Below, piece after piece: positions 15,792 to 23,417 of a DNA stretch of 64,000 nt (within the stretch, counting starts at the first letter, position 1; each line of letters opens with the position of its first letter). The position numbers and the translations under genes were made by a program. The notes beneath the pieces are model-generated. The model was not told the DNA's origin, did not search any database, and was given only the letters and a program-made list of their open reading frames with translations. Source of the stretch: CAYNSX01 sp964400165 (GTDB lineage Bacteria; Armatimonadota; Hebobacteria; CAYNSX01); the NCBI GenBank assembly GCA_964400165.1, contig CAYNSX010000006.1, positions 4,685 through 68,684 of the forward strand, in the 5' to 3' direction.

Positions 15792-17177
15792 ATGCGAAAA
15801 CGCTCAACTGGATGCCACCGACCGCCGCGGCGGAGGCCCCGAACCTGGGCCTGGATTCTGGTCGGAGCGCCGGCGGTGGCCTGGTGGATCGCCGGGCCGT
15901 CCGCGCCGGCGGGCGCGGCGCCGGCCGCCGACCCGGCGGCGCAGTTGTTCGTCGACCAGTGCTCCGCCTGTCACACCATTGGCGGGGGCAAACTCGTCGG
16001 CCTGGACCTGGCGGAGGTGGCGGCTTGGCCGGACGAGAACCTGCGCACCGGCGTCAAGAGCATGGAGGGCTATGTCGGGCCGCTGGCCGACGAGCAAGTC
16101 GAGCAACTGGTTGCGTTCCTGAAGGACCCGAAGAATAAGGACCGCGTCGCCGCCGCTGAGGCGCGCGCCGCAGCGACCGCGCCGGCGCCCGCGACTCCGA
16201 AGCCGGCCGTAAAGCCTCCGACCACACCGGCGAAGCCGCCGGCGGCCAAGTCGCCGCAATCATCGGGCGGCGCCGTCGTCCCAATGCCAAGCGCGCCGTC
16301 CCCCACTCCACCGGCAACCACCGCGCCAGCCGCGCCCGCGCCGACGGAGCCGCCAGCCGCGGTTACGGCGCCCGCCGCGCCACCGCTCAACGCGACGCCG
16401 CTGCCGACCGCCGTTCGACCGCTGGCGCTGCCCTTCGGACGGCTGGAAATCGCGGTGCTGATCATTGGGTTTGTGGTGCTGATTGCGGCCTTCGTCATCG
16501 TCACGGACACCATTACGAGCGGCCGGGCGACTGGCGCCGCCGGACCGGACACGCTGCTGACCGCCCGGCGGCACCTGCTCAAGGGAATGTTCGGCATCAT
16601 TGGCGCCGCGGTGTTGTTGTCGCTGGGAGTGTTCGACAAACTGGCGCGCTTCTATCAAGGTCCGCGCATCACGCGTGAGGAGGAGAGCGCGCACCTCGAC
16701 CGCACTTTGCAGCGGCTGCGACTGACGGAGGCGCAGCAGCAACTCGAATTGGAGCGCCTGCGCCAGGACTACATCGTCGTCGCGCGCTTGGGCGACCTGA
16801 AGCCGAGCCAAGGCCTCTATTTCATTGACTATGCGCTGCGGCCGGCGATGGCGTTCCGCGGCGCCGACGGCCTGCCCTGGCTGCTGTCCGCGAAGTGCAC
16901 GCACCTGGGCTGCACGGTGAAGGCCTCGGTCAACGCGCAGGGGCAACTGGGCTGCCCGTGCCACTTTTCGCTGTTCGATGTACGCACGGGTGTCCCGACG
17001 CCGCAATCGGTGGCCAAGGCACCGCTGCCGGTACTTGGCTGGGCGCTGCTGGACGACCAGGACCGCGTCGTCGTCAGCCGCTCGCCGAAGGGCGAACTGA
17101 CCGGGCAGCCCGACCCGGCGTTGCTCGATGGCTACCGGGTGTGCATCGCCAAGCAGTTCGCGGCAGCGGAGGCCTGA
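15792..17177 (+). CDS. Fusion of cytochrome c domain and Rieske iron-sulfur protein
   Basis: The 461-residue protein has, in order: a basic N terminus and signal/anchor (19-43), a mono-heme cytochrome c domain (C57-S-A-C60-H61), a Pro/Ala linker of about 90 residues (120-210), a membrane helix (221-243), a second hydrophobic stretch (about 262-283) and a Rieske domain. The Rieske cluster motifs are C369-T-H371 and C388-P-C390-H391, with C374 and C390 placed for the usual disulfide. It is the high-potential arm of a quinol:cytochrome c reductase. The stop overlaps the cytochrome b start (TGATG), so both subunits are translated together. Fusion of cytochrome c to the N side of a Rieske protein is unusual. 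Confidence 0.9.
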   Translation: MRKRSTGCHRPPRRRPRTWAWILVGAPAVAWWIAGPSAPAGAAPAADPAAQLFVDQCSACHTIGGGKLVGLDLAEVAAWPDENLRTGVKSMEGYVGPLADEQVEQLVAFLKDPKNKDRVAAAEARAAATAPAPATPKPAVKPPTTPAKPPAAKSPQSSGGAVVPMPSAPSPTPPATTAPAAPAPTEPPAAVTAPAAPPLNATPLPTAVRPLALPFGRLEIAVLIIGFVVLIAAFVIVTDTITSGRATGAAGPDTLLTARRHLLKGMFGIIGAAVLLSLGVFDKLARFYQGPRITREEESAHLDRTLQRLRLTEAQQQLELERLRQDYIVVARLGDLKPSQGLYFIDYALRPAMAFRGADGLPWLLSAKCTHLGCTVKASVNAQGQLGCPCHFSLFDVRTGVPTPQSVAKAPLPVLGWALLDDQDRVVVSRSPKGELTGQPDPALLDGYRVCIAKQFAAAEA

Positions 17178-18286
17178 TGCGCGCGGGCGGGTGGCTCGGC
17201 CGGCTCGGGCGCGCGGTCATCGCCCGCTTTCCGACCGAAAAGATGAATGTGCGGGATTTGGTTGGCGCAAAGGAAGTGCCCGTCCACCGGATGAGTTGGG
17301 CGTATTACCTGGGCGGGCTGGCGGTGTTCTTCTTCCTCATTCAGGTGGCGACCGGCCTGATGCTGCTCTTCTATTACAAGCCGACCGTCAGCGACGCCTA
17401 CCTGTCGGTCGAATACCTGACCGACACCGTCCCCGGCGGCGCGCTGATTCGCAATCTGCACGCCTGGGCGAGTTCGGCAATGATCGCGGCGGTGCTCCTG
17501 CACCTCTTCACGGTGTTTGCGATGAAGGCGTTCGTGAAGCCGCGCGAGATCACCTGGTTGAGCGGCGTCGTGCTGCTGCTGGTGACGCTCGGCTTCGGCT
17601 TCACCGGCTATTTGCTGCCCTGGAATCAAATCGCGGTGAACGCCACGAAGGTCGGCCTGCAGAGCGTCGAGGAGTTGCGCGCCTATCTGCCCGCCGCGGT
17701 CGCCGAGTGGCCGCGAGTGTTGCGCGAGACCTTCCAGGGCGAGGCGACCATCGGGCAAGCGACCTTGAGCCGGTTCTTCGCACTGCATGTCGTAGTGCTG
17801 CCGGTCATCGTCGCGCTGCTGCTCGGGATGCATCTGCTCTCCGTGCAGTTGCACGGCATGAGCCAGGGCGTCGACAAGCCGACCGGCCGCGCCGAGCGGT
17901 TCTTCCCGCTCTTCCTGATGAAGGACTTCACCGTCTGGGGCGTCGCGTTCATCGTCCTGTTCGTGCTGGCGCTGGCGCTGCCGTTCGACGCCTTCACCGC
18001 CTATCCGCTGCTCGAACCGTTCAATGCGCTCGGCGCGACGCCCGACGGCATTCAGCCCGAGTGGTACTTCCTATTCGTCTATTACCCGCTGCAACTGGTG
18101 CCGTTCTGGGTGGTGTTCGTCGGGATGAACCTGGTCGTGCTGGCGCTGGTGTTTGCGCCCTGGCTGTTTCGGCGCACGAGCCGCACGGTGCTGCGCGTCC
18201 TGGCGGTCGTCGCGCTGCTCTACATCATCGGCATCAGTTTCTTCGGCCATCAGGTCTATGTGCTTTTCAAGGGACACTCGCTGTGA
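17177..18286 (+). CDS. Cytochrome b (b6/bc1 family), full-length single chain
   Basis: The 369-residue membrane protein starts at ATG 17177, overlapping the Rieske stop by one base. It has about eight helices. Heme-ligand histidines occur as H-x13-H in NLHAWASSAMIAAVLLH and H-x14-H in ALHVVVLPVIVALLLGMH. The 14-residue second spacing is the cytochrome b6 type; classical bc1 has 13. The quinone-site PEWYF motif is present (IQPEWYFLFVYY), normally on subunit IV in b6f, so both parts are fused here. It oxidises quinol and passes electrons to the Rieske centre. Its stop overlaps the next cytochrome gene. Confidence 0.93.
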   Translation: MRAGGWLGRLGRAVIARFPTEKMNVRDLVGAKEVPVHRMSWAYYLGGLAVFFFLIQVATGLMLLFYYKPTVSDAYLSVEYLTDTVPGGALIRNLHAWASSAMIAAVLLHLFTVFAMKAFVKPREITWLSGVVLLLVTLGFGFTGYLLPWNQIAVNATKVGLQSVEELRAYLPAAVAEWPRVLRETFQGEATIGQATLSRFFALHVVVLPVIVALLLGMHLLSVQLHGMSQGVDKPTGRAERFFPLFLMKDFTVWGVAFIVLFVLALALPFDAFTAYPLLEPFNALGATPDGIQPEWYFLFVYYPLQLVPFWVVFVGMNLVVLALVFAPWLFRRTSRTVLRVLAVVALLYIIGISFFGHQVYVLFKGHSL

Positions 18287-18870
18287 AGCGCGCGCTGATC
18301 GTGCTGGGCGCCGCTCTTGCGCTGGGCACCGCACTTGCCGGGCCCGCCGCGGCGCGGCAGGAGTATTACGATTACCTTCGCAAGACTTCCGGGCGCCCGA
18401 TGGATTGCGCGATGTGTCATGTCAACCCGGGCGGGCCGGAAGGCCGCGACGCCGGTCAGATTTACAGTCTCACGCCCGGGGAACTGGAACAACTGAAGCA
18501 CGCCCGCGCTGCGTTCGCGCCCGGGCAGAAAGTCGAGAACCCGACGCTCAACGAATTCGGCAATCACATCCTGGAGGTCGTCGGGCGGCAGCGTTTCCTC
18601 GACTTGCGCAACGACCCGGCGCGGCTGGCGACGGAACTCGGCGCGACGAGCGACCTCGATGGCGACGGTATCTCCGATGCCCGCGAAATGCTCGACGGCA
18701 CGCACCCGCTGAAACCGGGCAGCGGCAACGCCTTGCTGCTGCTGGTCACCAATCTGCAGCGCAACTACCTCGAACTGACGCTCCTCCTGCTGGCGACGGT
18801 GCTCGGCCTGTATGGGCTGTCGCACCTGCTGCGCGGGTTTTCGCTGGCGGCGGGAGCGGCGCGGAAGTAG
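18283..18870 (+). CDS. Monoheme cytochrome c with EF-hand-like motif and C-terminal anchor
   Basis: The 195-residue protein starts at GTG 18283, overlapping the cytochrome b stop as GTGA. A signal peptide (1-24) is followed by one heme site C42-A-M-C45-H46. A calcium-binding-like loop SDLDGDGISDAREMLDG (about residues 125-141) follows, and a C-terminal helix LELTLLLLATVLGLYGL anchors it. Coupling to the cytochrome b gene makes it probably the third subunit of the quinol:cytochrome c reductase, playing the part of cytochrome c1 or f. The EF-hand-like loop is an unusual addition. Confidence 0.88.
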   Translation: MKRALIVLGAALALGTALAGPAAARQEYYDYLRKTSGRPMDCAMCHVNPGGPEGRDAGQIYSLTPGELEQLKHARAAFAPGQKVENPTLNEFGNHILEVVGRQRFLDLRNDPARLATELGATSDLDGDGISDAREMLDGTHPLKPGSGNALLLLVTNLQRNYLELTLLLLATVLGLYGLSHLLRGFSLAAGAARK

Positions 18871-19223
18871 TTCGCCCCATCCCCCTTCGCCAAAACGTCG
18901 TGGCACAAGCCGCTCCCCCGCTCGGAGAGGGGCGGTTTCCCCTCATCCCCGCTGCGCGTACCCCTCTCCCGATTCGGGAGAGGGGACTACAAGCACCCAA
19001 GGGCGCTGGTCGTCCCTCTCCTCTTGAAGGAGAGGGCATGCCCTGCGAAGCCTTGGCGAAGGAGGGTGGCCGCAGGCCGGGAGAGGGAACCAACCCCATC
19101 CCCAACCCTTCCCCGCGCGCGGGGAAGGGCGGAATCGTCAGCGACCTCACCCCACTCCTTCGCCACAGCTTCGGAGTGCAAGCCGACCCCTCTCCGTCTC
19201 ACGGAGAGGGGTGAACAGGCAAA
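18871..19223. repeat. Intergenic cluster of GC-rich palindromes
   Basis: This 353-bp stretch has no gene. It holds at least four short palindromes of one family: 18961-18985 (12-bp arms, CCCCTCTCCCGA), 19014-19036 (CCCTCTCCT arms), 19106-19129 (a 24-bp perfect palindrome around CGCGCG) and 19187-19211 (CCCCTCTCCGT arms). They lie between convergent genes and may end transcription on both strands or act as REP-like elements. Confidence 0.75.
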
Positions 19224-21167
19224 TCACCGATAGAACTTCACATAGTCCAGTTCGAACCAGAAGGGACCGAAGACGGGCGGGCTCATCATCGGCTCCTGCG
19301 CGTTCAGCGACACGGCGGTGATGTATTTCGAATCCCAGGCGACCGCGGCGCCGAACCCGAGTTGCTTCAGCGCGGTGAACGGGACGCGGACGACCTGCCA
19401 GTCCGGCTTCAAGCGGAATGACGCCAGGAACTGGTTGAAGTCCTTCACCTTGGCGTTGCCGAGAAAGAGCGTGTAGCCGCGCTCGGTGCCGCGGCCGCGG
19501 AGTTCGATGCCGGTGAACGACGACGCATCCACCGGCTGCTTGAAGCCGAGGACGGCGCCCGCCCAGGGCCCGAACTGGAAGCCCGTCCGCACTTCGCCCT
19601 CGACGCGCAGCACTTTGGTCAAGTCGTCGGCGGTCTTGGCGATGACCGTGCACACCGACTTGCCGCCCGCGACGGCGTCGGTGTTGGTGTTCCAGATACC
19701 GTAGGCCGTCTCGGGAGTGCCGAAATCGAAGTCGCCGAGCGAGTCCGTCGGCGCCAGAATCGATGGGGCGGGCGGCGTCCCCGGCGGGGTCTCCGCGCCC
19801 GGCGCGTTCAAGTTCCGCGTCCCGCGGTTCATTTGCGCCAGGCGGGCGCGGTCGATGCGCACGCCGGCGTGAATGACTTCAGCGACGCGGTTGTGTGCGA
19901 GCGGGTCGGTCAGAGGGTCGCCGCGCACCAGCAAGATGTTCGCGCGGAAGCCGGCCTTGAGTTGCCCGACCCGGCTGCCGAGGCCGGCGATCTTCGCCGA
20001 ACCGGAGGTGGCGGCAATTAGGACATCGGGAAGCGAGAGGCCCGCTTGCACGAAGTAATCAATCTCGTGGTGGATGCCCGGGCCGTGCAGCGCGAACGGA
20101 TTGCCGGCGTCGGTGCCGAGGCCGACGGGGATGCCCGCCTCGAAGATGCGCTTCAGGTTGCTGAAGAACACGCGGCGGTCGCCGATGCGCCCGAATGCGG
20201 AGCGTCCCATCACCTCGCGGTTGCCCGGGCTGTTCAGATTGCTGATCAGGTCGGGGCTCAAAATGTCGGCGAGCGGGAAGTGGGTGAAGAAAGCCGGATC
20301 GGTGCGGATGGTCTCGGTGTTGAGCGCGACGGTGAGCGTTGGGATGTAGGCAGTCCCACGTTCTTTCATCAGGCGGATGAGTTCGTCGTCAATCGGGCCG
20401 CCATAGACACCGTGCGCCAGTGCGGTGGCGCCGCCGCGCACCGCGGTCTTGGCTTCGTCGAGCGTCCAGATGTGCACGAAATAGGGAATGCGCGCAGCGC
20501 GGCTCAAGCGCCCGACTTCGGTGACCACCTCCGCCGACGGCGCCGGCAATTCGGGCAGGCCGCCCCAGCCGCCGTGCTCGATGATGGTCTTGGTGACATC
20601 GGGCTTCAGGCGCAACTGTTCCGCCCAGGCGGCATCCGCTTCGGCGACGGTAGTGACTTCGTGCACCGGCACGCCGTATTCGGACCCGTGCCCGCCCGGC
20701 GCGGTGAAGCAGGGACCGGCGAGCCGCAGGTCGGGATACAACCCCGGCTCGTCGGCGGACATCGCGCGCAGCCCCGGCATCGCACTCGCCGCAGTGAGGA
20801 GATCGACGACCGTCGTCACACCCGACCACAGGTGGCTGCGCAGGTTGTGCTCGATAGGCAGCATCACCGTTTCCGGGAAGAGCGAGCCGGGGACGAAGAT
20901 GTGCGTGTGCAAATCAATCAGGCCGGGCATCGCGGTCAAGCCGGCGCCGTCGATGACGGCATAGCCGGCCTGCACTTTCAGGCCGTCACCGACGGCCTTG
21001 ATATGGTCGCCCTCGATCAGAATCATCTGGTGCGGGCGGACGGTGCGCGTGACGCCGTCGAAGACGGCGACATCCACGATGGCGATGCCGGCGGGCGCCG
21101 GCGGCGCGGCGGCCATCGCCGCGGTAGTGAAGAGACCGATGCACAGGAGGCGCAGGGAGCGGAGCAT
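19224..21167 (-). CDS. Secreted amidohydrolase with C-terminal CIA30-like sugar-binding-type domain
   Basis: The 647-residue protein has a signal peptide (1-21). The ATG at 21167 is the start nearest a signal sequence. A frame extension to 21392 would consist of translated palindromes and is rejected. The amidohydrolase domain (about 30-455) has the metal motif GLIDLHTHIF, later ligands in PYFVHIW and ALAHGVYGG, and GLGTDAGNP with the catalytic Asp. After a Pro-rich linker a beta-sandwich region (about 480-647) carries PDWQVVRVPFTAL, as in CIA30/galactose-binding-like folds. It probably hydrolyses a cyclic amide, dipeptide or similar bond outside the cytoplasm; the substrate is unknown. Confidence 0.87.
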   Translation of the reverse strand: MLRSLRLLCIGLFTTAAMAAAPPAPAGIAIVDVAVFDGVTRTVRPHQMILIEGDHIKAVGDGLKVQAGYAVIDGAGLTAMPGLIDLHTHIFVPGSLFPETVMLPIEHNLRSHLWSGVTTVVDLLTAASAMPGLRAMSADEPGLYPDLRLAGPCFTAPGGHGSEYGVPVHEVTTVAEADAAWAEQLRLKPDVTKTIIEHGGWGGLPELPAPSAEVVTEVGRLSRAARIPYFVHIWTLDEAKTAVRGGATALAHGVYGGPIDDELIRLMKERGTAYIPTLTVALNTETIRTDPAFFTHFPLADILSPDLISNLNSPGNREVMGRSAFGRIGDRRVFFSNLKRIFEAGIPVGLGTDAGNPFALHGPGIHHEIDYFVQAGLSLPDVLIAATSGSAKIAGLGSRVGQLKAGFRANILLVRGDPLTDPLAHNRVAEVIHAGVRIDRARLAQMNRGTRNLNAPGAETPPGTPPAPSILAPTDSLGDFDFGTPETAYGIWNTNTDAVAGGKSVCTVIAKTADDLTKVLRVEGEVRTGFQFGPWAGAVLGFKQPVDASSFTGIELRGRGTERGYTLFLGNAKVKDFNQFLASFRLKPDWQVVRVPFTALKQLGFGAAVAWDSKYITAVSLNAQEPMMSPPVFGPFWFELDYVKFYR

Positions 21168-21250
21168 AGGTGGGTGATTCGGCGCCGGGGGCGCGCTGTC
21201 CCCTTTCGCCCTAACCGTCCTCACCCCGCTCCTCGCATCCGCTCGTCGCG

Positions 21251-21324
21251 CCCCTCTCCCGAATTGAGAGAGGGGCCGGAAGGAATCCGTCTGTTCGCCC
21301 CCCTCTCTCAATCGGGAGAGGGGG
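21251..21324. repeat. Two GC-rich palindromes upstream of the amidohydrolase
   Basis: At 21251-21275 CCCCTCTCCCGAATT pairs imperfectly with GAGAGAGGGG. At about 21299-21324 a related copy lies in the opposite orientation (CTCTCTCAATCGGGAGAG). They belong to the family seen at 18871-19223 and elsewhere. Confidence 0.7.
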
Positions 21325-21453
21325 GACAGGGGGGAGAGGATGATCGAAGCGGGCAATGCCTGGCCCGGCACTGAAGTGCCGGGCTGAATCACACTGCAAC
21401 TACTAGTGGACTTGCGCCTCGGACTAAAGTCCGGGCGCCCACCTCTCCCCCAA

Positions 21454-21481
21454 CCCCTCTCCCATGTACATGGGAGAGGGG
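21454..21481. repeat. Perfect 28-bp palindrome
   Basis: Arms CCCCTCTCCCATGT and ACATGGGAGAGGGG meet without a loop. The outer bases match the intergenic palindrome family and the centre (ATGTACAT) is specific to this copy. It lies just after the DUF4242 gene end and may end its transcription. Confidence 0.75.
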
Positions 21482-21494
21482 CCGGGGGAGAGGG

Positions 21495-21770
21495 TTACTC
21501 CTCCGCCGTCGTCGGGTCGATTATTGTGCGGACTTCGCTGATGCGGTTGGCGGGGAAGCCGCCCTGCTCGGCGTGCTGGCGGACGAGGCGCTCGGTCTCG
21601 GCGATGTAGACGCAGTAAATCTTGTCGTCGGTGACATAACTCTCCAGCCACTGGATGCGCGGGCCGAGGGTGTTGAGCACACCGCACGACTTCTGCGCGA
21701 TGGCCTGCAGTTCGCCGGGCGAGAGTTTGCCGGCGCCGGGGATGTCGCGTTCGATCACATAGCGGGGCAT
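21495..21770 (-). CDS. DUF4242 family small protein
   Basis: The 91-residue protein starts at ATG 21770, with AGGAGA 7-8 bp upstream. It matches the DUF4242 pattern: N-terminal MPRYVIERDIPGAGKLS, then GPRIQWLESYVTDDKIYCVY and a C-terminal GFPANRISEVRTIIDP. The family is a ferredoxin-like alpha/beta fold of unknown biochemical role, sometimes annotated as a nickel-binding-like protein. Palindromic repeats lie on both sides and no operon partner is evident. Confidence 0.85.
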   Translation of the reverse strand: MPRYVIERDIPGAGKLSPGELQAIAQKSCGVLNTLGPRIQWLESYVTDDKIYCVYIAETERLVRQHAEQGGFPANRISEVRTIIDPTTAEE

Positions 21771-21826
21771 GGGTTGTCTCCTTCGTGTCGGTTGAGGGAA
21801 AACTTCGACGGCCTCACCCTTCGTCC

Positions 21827-21929
21827 CCTCTCCTGTAAGGAGAGGCGAAACACTGACAGGGGGGGGGGCATCTTGCCTGCCTCTCACAACCTCACCCCCT
21901 GCCCCCTCTCCTGTCAGGAGAAGGGGAAG
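21827..21929. repeat. Two GC-rich palindromes between genes
   Basis: CCCCTCTCCTGTAAGGAGAGG (about 21827-21847) and CCCCTCTCCTGTCAGGAG (about 21903-21920) are members of the same palindrome family. They lie between the DUF4242 gene and the end of the next minus-strand gene. Confidence 0.65.
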
Positions 21930-21932
21930 TTG

Positions 21933-22784
21933 TCACGGCTTCTCGAACACGCGCAGGCCGGCGGCGTTGTGCAGGCCGAAATGGGTGGCGCCGTCGGGAT
22001 AGACGCCCAAGTAGGCATGCGCGATGCCGTTCTTCGGGCTGTAGAGCGTCAGGCGATTGCGCACTTGGCTGGCGCCGCCGAGGGTTTCGAGGAGCGTGAT
22101 GGCCGGGTCGCCGCCGCTGCGCTGCAGGGTGAGCCCCATCTCGGCAGCGAGCACATTGAGGCGGGTCTGACGGTCAGTGGTGGCGTCGTTGAGGACGAGA
22201 CTGACGCCCGCGTCGCGCAGGTCGAGGCGGGCGCGGGTGACGCCGCCCGCATCGAGCAAAAGGCCCATCTCGCCGGCGAGGACATTGAGGCGAGTCTGAC
22301 GGACGGTGGTAGCGTCGTTGAGGACGAGACTGACGCCCGCATCGCGCAGGTCGAGGCGGGCACGGGTGACGCCGCCCGCATCAAGCAGGCGAATCGTTGA
22401 ACTGACACCGGCGGCTTCGAGGCGGACGCGCGCCCTGCCGGCGGCGTCGGACAGCGTGAGGTCGGGGCCGTCGCGGTCGAGAGCGAGCAACGCGCGGCGG
22501 GTGGCGCCGTCGGGGTCAAGCAGGACGAATTCGGGGCCGGTGGCGGTCATCGTCCACAGGGCGCGCGGCTTGTTGTTCAGATCGTTGAGGATGAAGCGGT
22601 TGCCGGTCACTTCCTCGATGCGCGGCGTGATGACGCTGACGCCCATCAGCAGCGCCGCCGCGATGACTACGAGTGCGGCGCCGCCGGCGCCTTTCACCTT
22701 GCGGTTCGCGCGCTCCAGGTGTTCGATGCGCGCGGCGAGCGCGCGGACGGTCATGTCGGGGGACTGCTCTGCCAGGGGTTCCAT
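21933..22784 (-). CDS. Single-pass membrane protein with beta repeat region
   Basis: The 283-residue protein starts at ATG 22784, with AAGGAGG upstream. A short coiled-coil-like stretch (ALAARIEHLERANRKV) is followed by one membrane helix (about 34-54, AALVVIAAALLMGVSV). The rest is a soluble domain of short beta-rich repeats with the pattern DxxGxxRxxLxxxxxGxxLxLxD. Two of these units are a 43-residue tandem duplication (22135-22392). The C terminus carries NGIAHAYLGVYPDGATHFGL. I do not recognise a function; a surface or scaffold protein is possible. Confidence 0.75.
   Translation of the reverse strand: MEPLAEQSPDMTVRALAARIEHLERANRKVKGAGGAALVVIAAALLMGVSVITPRIEEVTGNRFILNDLNNKPRALWTMTATGPEFVLLDPDGATRRALLALDRDGPDLTLSDAAGRARVRLEAAGVSSTIRLLDAGGVTRARLDLRDAGVSLVLNDATTVRQTRLNVLAGEMGLLLDAGGVTRARLDLRDAGVSLVLNDATTDRQTRLNVLAAEMGLTLQRSGGDPAITLLETLGGASQVRNRLTLYSPKNGIAHAYLGVYPDGATHFGLHNAAGLRVFEKP
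22135..22392 (-). repeat. 129-bp in-frame tandem duplication
   Basis: Units 22135-22263 and 22264-22392 differ at few positions and encode 43 residues each (LLDAGGVTRARLDLRDAGVS and following). The period is an exact multiple of three, so the frame is kept. The close identity suggests a recent duplication within the membrane protein gene. Confidence 0.85.
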
Positions 22785-23331
22785 CGCCAACCTCCTTGCG
22801 GTGCGACTGGGTTCCTCATTCGCCAGCGACGAGGCCAAACCCCCGTTGTCCCCTCCCCCAGCCCCTCCCCATTCACATGGAGAGGGGGAAGTCTTCCTCT
22901 CCCCCCTACCCCCCTCTCCCGATTGAGAGAGGGGGGGAACATCAATGGACTTCTGCCCCTCTCTCAATCGGGAGAGGGGCGCGCCGAGCGGAGGCGAGGC
23001 GCGGGGAGAGGACGGCAGGCAGGGGCAGAAACAACTACGGCCGACACCCCCGCCGCCGCCCCCGCGCCGGGGCGGCGGCGGGGGTGTCGGTGGGGGGGCG
23101 CCTGCGCGCGGGGCCAATTGCGTTGCATCGTGGGAGGGCACTTCCGCGTGGTGCGGGCAAGCCCTCCGCAGGCCCGATTCGAGGGTCAAGTCGCACCAAC
23201 TGCGTGTCTCTGAGAGCCATCAACACTGACAAACAGTTTTCCACAACGACGGTGCTCTAGTGTGTGGTGCTTGGCCCGCAATTTGCTCAGCTCGATGTCT
23301 CGAGTGAGCTGCAATGACTGAGGAAAGGAGG
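22785..23331. repeat. Gene-free stretch with palindrome copies and a very stable hairpin
   Basis: I see no supported gene here. Palindrome family members lie near 22864-22890, 22911-22937 (CCCCTCTCCCGATTGAGAGAG) and 22956-22979 (CCCCTCTCTCAATCGGGAGAG, inverted relative to the previous one). The hairpin at 23041-23090 is listed separately. Base composition drops sharply after about 23215, at the edge of the restriction-modification island. Confidence 0.6.
23041..23090. repeat. Perfect 22-bp GC hairpin
   Basis: Left arm 23041-23062 begins CCGACACCCCCGCC and pairs without mismatch to 23069-23090 across a six-base CGCGCC loop. All but two of the 22 pairs are G-C. It lies at the end of the high-GC block just before the restriction-modification genes. 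It could be a terminator, a structural block or an assembly-prone site. Confidence 0.8.
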
Positions 23332-23360
23332 TTGCAGCGCGCAAACATAGTTTCTATAAT
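23332..23360 (+). promoter_or_regulatory. Sigma-70-like promoter of the methyltransferase operon
   Basis: TTGCAG (23332-23337) and TATAAT (23355-23360) are separated by exactly 17 bp. Transcription would start near 23367. There a ten-codon open frame (ATG 23367 to TAG 23399) precedes the ribosome site GGAGG (23404-23408) of the first methyltransferase. Confidence 0.7.
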
Positions 23361-23417
23361 GGCCGTATGCACCTAGCAGCAATGAAAGCGGCTAAATAGA
23401 ACTGGAGGAACTTGCCC

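Noticed and set aside
21168..21392. N-terminal extension of the amidohydrolase
   Set aside because: The extension translates intergenic palindromes (PLSPLSRLREGG, PLSQFGRGAR), while a good signal peptide begins at 21167.
22785..23189. N-terminal extension of the membrane repeat protein
   Set aside because: It is a translation of palindromes and the GC hairpin; AAGGAGG directly before ATG 22784 fixes the start.
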